Shown: piece by piece, positions 15,860 to 24,004 of the stretch | How the letters are laid out: each line of letters opens with the position of its first letter | Position numbering within the stretch: position 1 is the stretch's first letter | Assembly (NCBI GenBank): GCA_945870465.1 | Contig: CAMBSS010000013.1 | Location: forward strand, 1 to 43,415 | Source of the DNA: Bordetella parapertussis | GTDB lineage: Bacteria > Pseudomonadota > Gammaproteobacteria > Burkholderiales > SG8-41 | Direction: 5' to 3' | DNA length: 43,415 nucleotides | Notes under the pieces: model-generated | Told to the model about the DNA's origin: nothing | The model's database searches: none | What the model saw: only the letters and a program-made list of their open reading frames with translations | Made by a program: the position numbers and the translations under genes

Positions 15860-17274
15860 AGCGCAGCCCCTGTTAAATGCATTCTCATCGTTTTGAACCT
15901 GGCTGCGACATCCGTCATCAGATCATGCCAGTTGCCGCCCGGCGGCTGGCGGAATATGCGCATCGTCGGATACCACGGCGAATCTTCCCTCCCCAGCAAC
16001 CACTGCCATGCGCTGTCACCGCGCGTCAGCAACCATACCGGCTTGCCCAAAGCGCCGGCGAGGTGCGCGACCGACGTGTCGATGCTGATGACGAGATCGA
16101 GCTGCTCGATCAAGGCCGCGGTCTCCAGCAGGTCGCCGCATTCGTCCATCGCATCGAACAGCGGCCATTTCGCGAATTCCAGTTGCCGCGCATCTTCATT
16201 TTTCTGCAGACTAACGAACTGCACCCCGCCAGCATCCAGCAACGGCGCAAAGGCCTGCAGCCGGGTGCTGCGCCGCGCTTCAGTCAGAGTGCGCTTCGCG
16301 CCCGCCCACACCAGCCCCACCCGCGGACGCGCAACCGCTTCGAGCCTCGCGGCCCACGTGCGCTGCAGGTCCGCCGCCACCCGCACATAAGGCACTTCCC
16401 GCGGCACTGTCTCTAGCCGGGTTTCGAACAAATGCGGCAAACTCATCAGCGGACAGTGCCGGTCGAAGGACCCTTCGATCAGCGGATCGTCCTGCGAGAT
16501 CACCTCATCGACCCCGGCCGTCGCGCGCATGAGCCGCACCAGCGGCGCGGCGCAATAGACGATGACGCGCTGAGCGCCGCGGCCCTTCAACTGCGGCAGG
16601 TAGCGCATCATCATGACGCAGTCGCCCAGCCCCTGCTCAGTCCAGACGAGCAGACGCTTGCCCGCCAGCGGCTCGCCCTGCCACCGCGGCACCTCCTGCA
16701 TGCGATCGAACAGGTCGCGCGCGGAACTCACGTGCCGAGGATCGGCCCCATCGTAACGCTGCTCATATAACGTAAACGCGGCAGCGTAATCTCCGCACAG
16801 CAACAGGAGCAGCGCGTAGTTGAGCCGCGCTGAGGTATATGCCGGGTCCAGCCGCATCGCTTCCTGATAGCTCGCCGCGGCTTCGTCGTACCGACCCTGG
16901 GCTTTCAGCGCGTTGCCGAGATTGTTCTGCGCCCCGGCGAAATCGGCCTTGAGCGCCAGCGCGCGGCGATACTGCTGTTCGGCTTCACGCGGACGGTTCA
17001 GCTCGCGCAGGGCCTCGCCGAGATTGTTCAGAAAAAACGGGTTGTCCGGACTCAACGCAATTGCGCGCCCGATCAACTTTACCGCCCTGTCGTAATTGCC
17101 ATCCTTGTGCGAAATTGCGCCCAGCAGATGAAGCGCATCGAAGCTGCCGGCATCCGTGTCGAGCACATCGCGGCAAATGCTCGCGGCCTCCGTCATCCGC
17201 CCCGCGCCGTAGTGCTGCCGCGCAATTTGCAGCACCTGCTTGGCAGTCGCGATCTGAGGTTCTTCGGCTCGCAT
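15856..17274 (-). CDS. TPR-glycosyltransferase paralogue 4 (divergent GT9-like)
   Basis: This 472-residue protein has about four to five TPRs (residues ~10-160; AGRMTEAASICRDVL, FLNNLGEALRELNRPREAEQQYRRAL). Its catalytic half is the most divergent of the six: TEQGLGDCVMMMRYLPQL replaces the IMFASC version, and VIVYCAAPLVRLM replaces the ECxxRL block. The later motifs are kept: VGLVWAGAK, SIDTSVAHLAGALGKPVWLL and SPWYPTMRIFRQ. It may therefore be an older paralogue with another donor. It overlaps the downstream FkbM gene by 4 nt. Confidence 0.85.
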   Translation of the reverse strand: MRAEEPQIATAKQVLQIARQHYGAGRMTEAASICRDVLDTDAGSFDALHLLGAISHKDGNYDRAVKLIGRAIALSPDNPFFLNNLGEALRELNRPREAEQQYRRALALKADFAGAQNNLGNALKAQGRYDEAAASYQEAMRLDPAYTSARLNYALLLLLCGDYAAAFTLYEQRYDGADPRHVSSARDLFDRMQEVPRWQGEPLAGKRLLVWTEQGLGDCVMMMRYLPQLKGRGAQRVIVYCAAPLVRLMRATAGVDEVISQDDPLIEGSFDRHCPLMSLPHLFETRLETVPREVPYVRVAADLQRTWAARLEAVARPRVGLVWAGAKRTLTEARRSTRLQAFAPLLDAGGVQFVSLQKNEDARQLEFAKWPLFDAMDECGDLLETAALIEQLDLVISIDTSVAHLAGALGKPVWLLTRGDSAWQWLLGREDSPWYPTMRIFRQPPGGNWHDLMTDVAARFKTMRMHLTGAAL

Positions 17275-17349
17275 GGGAACGGAAAGTGTACTACGGCCAC
17301 AGCCGCCGGGCCGCCGGCCTGCGGCTTGCGCCCGCCGCGGACCGTATGA

Positions 17350-19227
17350 TCAGCAAAGCGACGCCAATTCCGCGCGCACCTGCTCGACCACTGTTGCCCA
17401 ATCTCCCGGAGCCGGCTGCCGGCACAGCCTGACCGACGGGTACCACGGACTGGCGGCCGGCACGCGCTGCCAGCGCCAGTCGGCGTCGTGGGGCAACATG
17501 ATCCAGGCCTTGCGGCCGAGGGCCCCAGCCAAATGCGCCACGGTGTTGTCTACGGTAACTACGCCATCGAGCGCCTGCAAAAGCGCCGCCAGCCCGTCCA
17601 TGTCCTCCAGCGCTTCGACGAAACTCAATACGTCGGCTCCGCACATCGCCTTGATTTCAGCCAGTTCGTCGTCTGCCGCGCGCTCGAGACTGATAAATTT
17701 AATGCGCGGAATAGCAAGCAACGGCATCAGTTCGCGCAGCGGCATCGAGCGCAGATCGCGGCGCGTCTTCGCGGTGCCGCCGCGCCAGGAAATTCCAACG
17801 CAGTAAGCGCCGCCCCCGGCCGCCAGCTGGGCACGCCATTGCGCGGTGCGCGCCGGATCGGCGCGCAGATAGCCGGAGTGCGCCGGAAATTCAGCGGCGT
17901 TCCGCCGCAACAGGCGCGGCAGGCTGCCGATCGCGATCTGCGTCTCGATCTGCGGGTATTCCGCCAGCCAGCGGCGATCACCGTCACGTGGAGCGCCATG
18001 CACACTGCCGGCGGGGAATGAACGCGCGAACAGGCCCGCCAACCGCGCATCGCACTCGATGACACAGGATATTCCCCGCGCGAGCAAATCCGGCACGCAC
18101 GAGGCGAACATCATTTCATCGCCCAGCCCCTGCTCGCCGTAAACCAGCAAGGCGGCGGCGCCGCGCAGTGCTTTGCCCTGCCACGCAGGATAAGGAAAAA
18201 CGCGCGGCGCGGCGCCGCTGCCGCGCGCGTTGCGCATTTCGTAGTCTTCCCACCCGCGCGCGTAATCGCCGCTACCGAGCAGGGCGAGTCCGCGGTTCCA
18301 GCGATATTCGCTTTCCGCGGGATAAGCGGCAATCAATTTTTCGTAATGGGCGAGCGCCGCTTGGAGCTGCCCCTGCTCGGCCAGAGCAAGGCCGAGGTTG
18401 GCCTGCGCCCCCATGGAAGACGGCTCGAGTTCGATTGCGCGCTCGAAATACTGCTGCGCGCGGCGCGAGTCGCCGCGGTGCGCCAAATACATCAAGCCCA
18501 GGTTGGTGCATGCCGCCGCGTAACCGGGGCTGAGTTCGAGCACGCACTCATACGCCGCAATCGCGCCCGGCACGTCGCCGCAACGGCTGCGAACCAGCGC
18601 TGACTCGAAATGTATATCCGCATCGCTTGGCGCGACACGCAATGCATGTTCAATGTGCGCGAGCGCCGCGGCGGCGGCACCCGCCTCGCGCTCCAGGCGC
18701 GAAAGGCCCAGTCTCGCGGCCGCGCAATCCGGCGCGTGCGCAAGGGCAACCTCGTAGCAATCGCGCGCATCCTCGCTCTGACCAAGCGCAATGTGCTCTG
18801 CGGCTTGTGCAGCCCAGGCCTCAGCGTCGTCGGGATGCAAATCGGTCGCCCGCGCAAACCCGGCGAGCGCGGCCTGGTGCCGGCCCAATACACGCGCTGC
18901 GCGTGCCCCGCACAAATGAGCAGCTGAAAAACCGCCACGCAAAGCGAGTGCGGCCCCGGCGTGCGCAAAGGCGGCACAGGGATCGCCGCGCATGAGCGCG
19001 AGTCCTGCGCGCAAACATTCCAATTCGGCGCGGTCACGCTGCAGGGGCTCGCTCAGCAGCGCGTCGACTCCGGCCGCATCATGAGCGGCGAGCAGACGCA
19101 AGCCGCTATCGAACCACGCTGATGGCCGGTACGCGCTGTCGGGCAATGCGGCGGCGGCTGGATTCAGCGCAGTGTTACCACGCCCCGCGAACAATGAATG
19201 CCAAAGCCGGGAAAGCCCGCTCAGCAT
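17350..19227 (-). CDS. TPR-glycosyltransferase paralogue 5 (GT9-like, longest)
   Basis: This is the longest paralogue, 625 residues, with about eight TPRs (residues ~50-330) before the catalytic half. The latter has EQGLGDEMMFASC, ECDARLAGLFARSFP, SLPRLLRRNAAEFPAHSGYL, VGISWRGGT, TVDNTVAHLAGALGRKAWIMLP and SPWYPSVRLCRQ. No signal peptide is evident, though the N-terminus is mildly amphipathic. The gene starts 40 nt after the GT8-like gene. The best relatives of its catalytic half within the window are paralogues 3 and 6. Confidence 0.85.
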   Translation of the reverse strand: MLSGLSRLWHSLFAGRGNTALNPAAAALPDSAYRPSAWFDSGLRLLAAHDAAGVDALLSEPLQRDRAELECLRAGLALMRGDPCAAFAHAGAALALRGGFSAAHLCGARAARVLGRHQAALAGFARATDLHPDDAEAWAAQAAEHIALGQSEDARDCYEVALAHAPDCAAARLGLSRLEREAGAAAAALAHIEHALRVAPSDADIHFESALVRSRCGDVPGAIAAYECVLELSPGYAAACTNLGLMYLAHRGDSRRAQQYFERAIELEPSSMGAQANLGLALAEQGQLQAALAHYEKLIAAYPAESEYRWNRGLALLGSGDYARGWEDYEMRNARGSGAAPRVFPYPAWQGKALRGAAALLVYGEQGLGDEMMFASCVPDLLARGISCVIECDARLAGLFARSFPAGSVHGAPRDGDRRWLAEYPQIETQIAIGSLPRLLRRNAAEFPAHSGYLRADPARTAQWRAQLAAGGGAYCVGISWRGGTAKTRRDLRSMPLRELMPLLAIPRIKFISLERAADDELAEIKAMCGADVLSFVEALEDMDGLAALLQALDGVVTVDNTVAHLAGALGRKAWIMLPHDADWRWQRVPAASPWYPSVRLCRQPAPGDWATVVEQVRAELASLC

Positions 19228-19267
19228 GCAACGCGGTCAGCCGCGATGCGGGGTTCGCGCGGCGCGT

Positions 19268-19945
19268 TCATTTGCGTTGCTCGACGTTCAGCATGTCCTG
19301 CCGCGCGGCCCGCCACTCGTCCGCGTACTCGCAATCGCGGTACTCCTGAAAGTACGGCCCGCCCAGGGTGTAATGCACCAGTGACACATCGCGGTTCGGC
19401 GCGTTGTAGCCAACGAGGTGGTTCCAGCGCGCCGGAATTTCACCGATCAGTTCGTCGTTCGCCAGCCATTTGAATTGATGGAGTTCGAGGCCCGATGCAG
19501 TATTGACGTAGTCGGGCGTCAGCGCGCGGCACTGCGCGTTGTTGAACAGCATCACGCTCGACCAGTTTTTCTTCTGGTATGCGGTTTGTGGCTGATCGAG
19601 AAATTTGCGGGTCTCTTTGGGCACGTGGTCGTGCTTTACCACCATGACCGCATAGCGCTCGTCGCGCAGCGCATACAGTTTCTCAATGTCGTCGAGCACC
19701 AGCATGTCGCAGTCCATGAATATGGACCAGCCCTGGTAGTCGGACAGAAAGGGCGTCAGAAAGCGCGAAAACGAAAAATCGGTCGACTGCAGCGGATGGC
19801 GTTCGCGCGTCAACACGCCTTTCAACTCGCTCAACATCACCGGCACTACCGCCACCGGCACCGATGCCCTGGCATGAATGCTATGGGCCAACACGCTGTA
19901 CGCGGCCGCCTCGCGCGAGTCGTAGCCGATAAAAACTTTGATCAT
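19268..19945 (-). CDS. GT8-like glycosyltransferase
   Basis: This 225-residue protein starts with VFIGYDSREAAAYSVLAHSI, the entry pattern of GT-A fold nucleotide-sugar transferases. The metal-binding DXD is DCD at 78-80 in SIFMDCDMLVLDDI. A later VMLFNNAQCR and the C-terminal VSLVHYTLGGPYFQEY fit the acceptor side. It is probably a cytoplasmic transferase in the same glycan pathway as its neighbours. It contains no TPR, so it may extend a sugar placed by the TPR enzymes. Donor sugar unknown. Confidence 0.8.
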   Translation of the reverse strand: MIKVFIGYDSREAAAYSVLAHSIHARASVPVAVVPVMLSELKGVLTRERHPLQSTDFSFSRFLTPFLSDYQGWSIFMDCDMLVLDDIEKLYALRDERYAVMVVKHDHVPKETRKFLDQPQTAYQKKNWSSVMLFNNAQCRALTPDYVNTASGLELHQFKWLANDELIGEIPARWNHLVGYNAPNRDVSLVHYTLGGPYFQEYRDCEYADEWRAARQDMLNVEQRK

Positions 19946-19980
19946 GAAGTGCTGCCGTAGTGGTTAATCGGACCGGAAGT

Positions 19981-21747
19981 TCAGGCCATCTTACGCAATG
20001 ATTGCGCGACATCATCAATAACCGCGCCCCATTCTCCATACACGGACTGCCGGAACACGCGCACCGAAGGATACCAAGGCATCTCCTGCCCGGCAATTCC
20101 ATAGCGCCACTCGGGACTGTACGGCGCCATCACCCATACCGGCGTGCCGAGCGCGCCGCCCAGGTGAATAACGGCGGTGCACACGCTGATTACAAGATCG
20201 AGGGCCGTGACCAGCGCCACCGCCTGCTCGTAGTCGGCGCGTACTTCGTTCCAGCTGTGCACCGTGACGCCCGTGGCCGCACGCAGTTCATCAATTTCAG
20301 CGCGGCAGTCGGTATATTGGAGATCGACGAAGTGCGCGCCTTCCATCTGCAAGATCGGCAGCCATTGCGCAAGCGGCATGGAGCGCACCGGGCGCCGCGA
20401 TTTGTGCGTGCCGCCCTGCCATGAGATGCCCACTTTGAGGCCGGGCCCAAGCGCGGCGAGACGCTCCCGCCATGCCGCGACCGCCTGCGGATCGGCGCGC
20501 AAATAGCCGCTGTGCCGCGGGAAATCCGCGCGCGCGCGGCGCAAGTACTGCGGCAGGCTGCCGATCGAGCTTTGCAGGTCGATGTCCATCTCGCCGGCAC
20601 CGGCGGGCAGCGACTTGTCCGGGTTCGTTGCACGAACCGCGGTTTGCGGAAACGAGCGCCGGAACAGCTTCTCAAGCTTGGGGGAGCATTCGATCACGCA
20701 ATTCGCGCCCGCGGCCACCACGTCCGGAATGCAGGACGCGAACATGATCTCATCGCCCAGGCCCTGCTCCGCGTAGACCAGCAATTTTTTACCCGCCAAC
20801 GTGCCGCCGTCCCAGTTCGCACCCTCCGCAGCTCGTGGCCGGCGGTCGGCGCCCAGCAGCCGCAATTCGTAGTCCGGCCAGCCGCGTGCGAAGTCGTGCT
20901 GCAGCAAATAAGCAAGCGAGCGGTGCCAGATGGCCAGCGTAAAATCAGACTTGAGCAAGATGGCCGCGTCATAAGCCGCGATCGCCTCTTCGAGCCGCCC
21001 GAGATCCTGATACACGATGCCGAGATTGTTCAGGAGCTCGGCATCGGCGCCGTCGATCGCGCGCACGGTCAGGTAGTGCTGCAGCGCCTCTTGCGGGCGG
21101 TGCAGTTTCTGCAGCACTAGCCCAAGGCATTTGAGCGCTTCGATGCGCCTTGGTGTCTGCGCTAAAACTGCCTGCAGCAATGCCTGCGCTTCTTCATAGC
21201 GTTCGAACTCGATATAGGACAACGTCAGGTTTTTCAGCAGGTCGGGAATTTCCGGCGCAAGCGCATACGCACGCTCGAATCGCAACAACGCCTGTTCGCT
21301 CGCGCCGGCCGCCTGCCAGATCAGGCCCAGATTGCAATGCGCCGCGGCGTTGCCGGGGTCCAGCCGCAGCGCCTGCTCGTAACTTGCAATGGCGGCCTGC
21401 CGCTCTTCTAGCATGAGAAATACGTTGCCGCGTGCCGCATGGGCAGCGGCGAAATCCGGCCTCGCGGCGAGCGCCCGATCGAGATGGGCCGCCGCGTCGG
21501 TGAAATTTCCACCCTCGCCCAGCAGCGCGCCCAGCAGGTAATGCGCGTCGGCATGCAGCGCATCGATTTTGAGCGCGTCGCGGTAGTTATTTTCCGCGAC
21601 GGCGCGCTCACCGGCCTGCTGACTGCGATACCCCCGCTGCAGCAAGTCGTCGATGGCGCCGCGCGCGGCTTCCGGCGAACGCGGCGAGCGCGAAGAAAAC
21701 AGGCGCGAAATTAAATTGGTCAGCATCACGTTGGCGGCGGGTAGCAT
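19981..21747 (-). CDS. TPR-glycosyltransferase paralogue 6 (GT9-like, first gene of the block)
   Basis: The product is 588 residues from the ATG at 21747, or 581 from a second in-frame ATG at 21726; neither has a strong Shine-Dalgarno. About seven TPRs lie at residues ~35-290. The catalytic half has YAEQGLGDEIMFASC (near residue 320), ECSPKLEKLFRRSFP, VGISWQGGT, SVCTAVIHLGGALGTPVWVMAP and MPWYPSVRVFRQ. As the first gene of the nine-gene minus-strand run, its promoter should lie in 21748-21869, shared with the divergent FkbM gene. Confidence 0.85.
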   Translation of the reverse strand: MLPAANVMLTNLISRLFSSRSPRSPEAARGAIDDLLQRGYRSQQAGERAVAENNYRDALKIDALHADAHYLLGALLGEGGNFTDAAAHLDRALAARPDFAAAHAARGNVFLMLEERQAAIASYEQALRLDPGNAAAHCNLGLIWQAAGASEQALLRFERAYALAPEIPDLLKNLTLSYIEFERYEEAQALLQAVLAQTPRRIEALKCLGLVLQKLHRPQEALQHYLTVRAIDGADAELLNNLGIVYQDLGRLEEAIAAYDAAILLKSDFTLAIWHRSLAYLLQHDFARGWPDYELRLLGADRRPRAAEGANWDGGTLAGKKLLVYAEQGLGDEIMFASCIPDVVAAGANCVIECSPKLEKLFRRSFPQTAVRATNPDKSLPAGAGEMDIDLQSSIGSLPQYLRRARADFPRHSGYLRADPQAVAAWRERLAALGPGLKVGISWQGGTHKSRRPVRSMPLAQWLPILQMEGAHFVDLQYTDCRAEIDELRAATGVTVHSWNEVRADYEQAVALVTALDLVISVCTAVIHLGGALGTPVWVMAPYSPEWRYGIAGQEMPWYPSVRVFRQSVYGEWGAVIDDVAQSLRKMA

Positions 21748-21785
21748 GGGGCTTGCTTCTGCATACTACAGCAACCGCCGCGCTA

Positions 21786-21815
21786 TTGACGCGGTAATCC
21801 CTCCAGCTTGATAAT
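21786..21815 (+). promoter_or_regulatory. Predicted sigma-70 promoter of the plus-strand FkbM gene
   Basis: TTGACG at 21786-21791 and GATAAT at 21810-21815 are separated by 18 nt; each matches the -35 or -10 consensus at five of six positions. Transcription would begin near 21822, 48 nt before the ATG at 21870. It is the clearest housekeeping-type promoter in the island. Confidence 0.55.
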
Positions 21816-21869
21816 GTAAGCGTTTCTTTTTTAAAGAAAACTCGTCACGGGCAGGCGTCCGCCGGCATT

Positions 21870-22757
21870 ATGACCGCGCTCGTTCACAATGCCGTTCCCC
21901 GTCACAATTTACCCATGAATGTCTTTCGCGTACTGCTGTGGCCTTTACACAACTTGCGGCGTTCCGCCAGTGCCCAAACGGCACCGCTGGCGCCGCAGAT
22001 TTCGCTCGAGCAATACGAAATGCTGGAGCCGCACCAGACCGTCAATGACGGCACCACCGAGGTGGCGTACGCGACTCCCAACGTATTCACCAAGTGGCGC
22101 GTCGATTCGCTGTTTACCAAGGAACCCGACACCATCGAATGGATCAGGGGATTCCAGGCGGACGAAGTTTTCGTCGACATCGGTGCCAACGTCGGTATGT
22201 ACACGATATGGGCGGCCAAAACACGCGGGGTACGCACGTTTGCGTTCGAGCCGGAGTCGCAAAACTACGCGCTGCTTTGCCGCAACATCGTGCTCAACGG
22301 TTTGATGGAATACGTCACCGCCTATTGCCTCGCGCTGAGCGATTCCGCCAGCTATTCGCTGCTGCATCTGAGCCAGTTCCAGATCGGCGGTTCGTGCCAC
22401 TCGTTCGGCGAAAAGGTCGACCACCGGCTGGAACATCGCGACACCCTGCTGTCGCAAGGCTGCGTCTCGACCACCCTCGACCTGCTGGTGGACAAAGGCG
22501 TGGTGCCGGCGCCCAACCACATCAAGATCGACGTCGACGGACTCGAGCACAAGGTGCTCGACGGCTGCCGTGGCGTGCTCGCCGACCCGCGCCTGAAATC
22601 GGTGCTGGTGGAAATCAACACCAACCTGGAACAACACCGCAAGATCATCGCCGACATGAAGTCGCTCGGGTTCGGTTATTCCGAGCAGCAGGTGGCGCAG
22701 GCGCAACGCACTGAAGGCGCATTCAAGGGCGTCGGGAACTATGTCTTCCTCCGTTGA
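21870..22757 (+). CDS. FkbM family SAM-dependent methyltransferase
   Basis: This 295-residue protein has the SAM loop VDIGANVGMYTIWAAK, AFEPESQNYALLCRNI, and HIKIDVDGLEHKVLDG; the last is the FkbM signature. The N-terminal ~60 residues are an extension with no known domain. I keep the ATG at 21870 because a promoter ends about 50 nt upstream; an ATG at 21915 is an alternative and neither has a clear Shine-Dalgarno. The stop overlaps the next gene by 17 nt. It probably O-methylates a sugar made by the divergent glycosyltransferase block. Confidence 0.82.
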   Translation: MTALVHNAVPRHNLPMNVFRVLLWPLHNLRRSASAQTAPLAPQISLEQYEMLEPHQTVNDGTTEVAYATPNVFTKWRVDSLFTKEPDTIEWIRGFQADEVFVDIGANVGMYTIWAAKTRGVRTFAFEPESQNYALLCRNIVLNGLMEYVTAYCLALSDSASYSLLHLSQFQIGGSCHSFGEKVDHRLEHRDTLLSQGCVSTTLDLLVDKGVVPAPNHIKIDVDGLEHKVLDGCRGVLADPRLKSVLVEINTNLEQHRKIIADMKSLGFGYSEQQVAQAQRTEGAFKGVGNYVFLR

Positions 22758-23535
22758 AGAACACGTGTTGTACCAGATCGCCAACGCGCCGATCCGCGAG
22801 TATCCGTACGCGCATATTTACGTCGAGAACGTATTTCCGGACGATTTTTACGCGGCAATGCGCGCCAACTGGCCGGGCGCTTCGGCGCTGACCAGCCTCG
22901 CCGACACCGGGCGGGTTCCCAAAGGCGCGTATCTCGAGCGCTTTGTCATGCCGTTCACGCCAGCGGAGATCAACAAGCTGGATGAGTCCCGCCGCCTGTT
23001 CTGGACCGAATTTTCAGGCTGGCTGATTACGCAGAGATTTCTGACCGCGATGATCGACAAGTTTGAACCCTACGTCAAAGAACGGTTCGGCGATGAAATT
23101 TACAAGTGCGGTTTTGAAGCGGATTCCCTGATCGTGCGCGATCTGACCAACTTCAGCATAGGTCCGCATACGGACGCACCGCACCGCCTGCTATCGATGC
23201 TGTTCTATTGCCCCGATGATGATTCGCTGAAGCATCTCGGCACCTCGATTTACGTGCCGCGCGATGCGGCGTTTAGCTGCCGGGGCGGCCCACATTACCC
23301 GCACAAGCTCTTCCATAAAGTCAGAACCATGGAATACCGGCCGAATTCGCTGTTCGCTTTTATCAAGAACGATCACTCGTTTCACGGCGTCGAGCCGATT
23401 GGCGACGCCGACGTGCTACGCGATATACTGCTCTACGACGTTCGAGTGTTTGAGCCCAAAGGCCAGTCGCGACAACCCGGACCGGGTTTCGGCCTTAAGA
23501 TGCTGAAACGTTTGTTTGGCAAAAATTCGAATTAA
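22741..23535 (+). CDS. 2-oxoglutarate/Fe(II) oxygenase-like protein
   Basis: This 264-residue protein carries a plausible double-stranded beta-helix iron site: HTD at 143-145, His215 in SFHGVEP, and Arg227 twelve residues on as a candidate 2-oxoglutarate ligand. Segments such as LLSMLFYCPDDD and SLFAFIKNDHSFHG fit prolyl-hydroxylase-like enzymes. It overlaps the FkbM gene, so the two are probably translated together and act on one substrate, perhaps a glycan or a modified residue. Hydroxylation is inferred from the fold motif; the substrate is unknown. Confidence 0.7.
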   Translation: MSSSVEEHVLYQIANAPIREYPYAHIYVENVFPDDFYAAMRANWPGASALTSLADTGRVPKGAYLERFVMPFTPAEINKLDESRRLFWTEFSGWLITQRFLTAMIDKFEPYVKERFGDEIYKCGFEADSLIVRDLTNFSIGPHTDAPHRLLSMLFYCPDDDSLKHLGTSIYVPRDAAFSCRGGPHYPHKLFHKVRTMEYRPNSLFAFIKNDHSFHGVEPIGDADVLRDILLYDVRVFEPKGQSRQPGPGFGLKMLKRLFGKNSN

Positions 23536-23561
23536 CGGCTTTATTTTACCGGAGCAAGATC

Positions 23562-23876
23562 ATGGCATTGTTCGGCACGGTTTCGAGCAAGGATGTGGAT
23601 TCGTTTGCCACAGGTTTGGCGCAGGATCTCGCCAAGCGTTATCCACCGGCGCTCGATAAAGGCAAGGAACGGAAGATTTCGCAGAAGCGACTGGTGACGA
23701 TCCTCGAGGACACGTTCAAGCGCGCCATAGATTTCAGGCAGCAGCACAAACTCGGCGTCTACAAAAAAGCCCGCCTCGGTAATACGTTTCGCTGGGAATT
23801 GCAGGAAATGGGCTACAGCGAAAAATTCATCGAAGTCGCCACCGAAGGGCTCGTCGTCTATATTACGAGGAAGTAG
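23562..23876 (+). CDS. Conserved-looking small protein of unknown function
   Basis: This is a 104-residue soluble protein (starts MALFGTVSSKDVDSF, ends VVYITRK) with a good Shine-Dalgarno (CCGGAGCAA) before the ATG. It is rich in Lys and Arg and appears mainly helical; no signal, membrane segment or known motif is visible. It lies 26 nt after the oxygenase gene on the same strand and could be co-transcribed. Function not recognised. Confidence 0.65.
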   Translation: MALFGTVSSKDVDSFATGLAQDLAKRYPPALDKGKERKISQKRLVTILEDTFKRAIDFRQQHKLGVYKKARLGNTFRWELQEMGYSEKFIEVATEGLVVYITRK

Positions 23877-23899
23877 GAAATCGGAGCGCAGAGCAGGGG

Positions 23900-23946
23900 C
23901 CCCGTTTACGGGGATGCGACCGCGCAGACGTGCCGGCGACCGGCAC
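23900..23946. terminator. Paired stem-loops between convergent genes
   Basis: CCCCGTTTACGGGG (23900-23913) is a short hairpin. GTGCCGG (23930-23936) pairs with CCGGCAC (23940-23946) over a 3-nt loop. Both lie between the plus-strand 104-residue protein and the convergent HD-GYP gene, where a bidirectional terminator is expected. Neither has a T-run, so the role is inferred from position. Confidence 0.4.
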
Positions 23947-24004
23947 GACTACCGCTACTCTAAGGCACCCTACAGGGGTCGCGATGACGCGGAAATAAGA
24001 ACGG

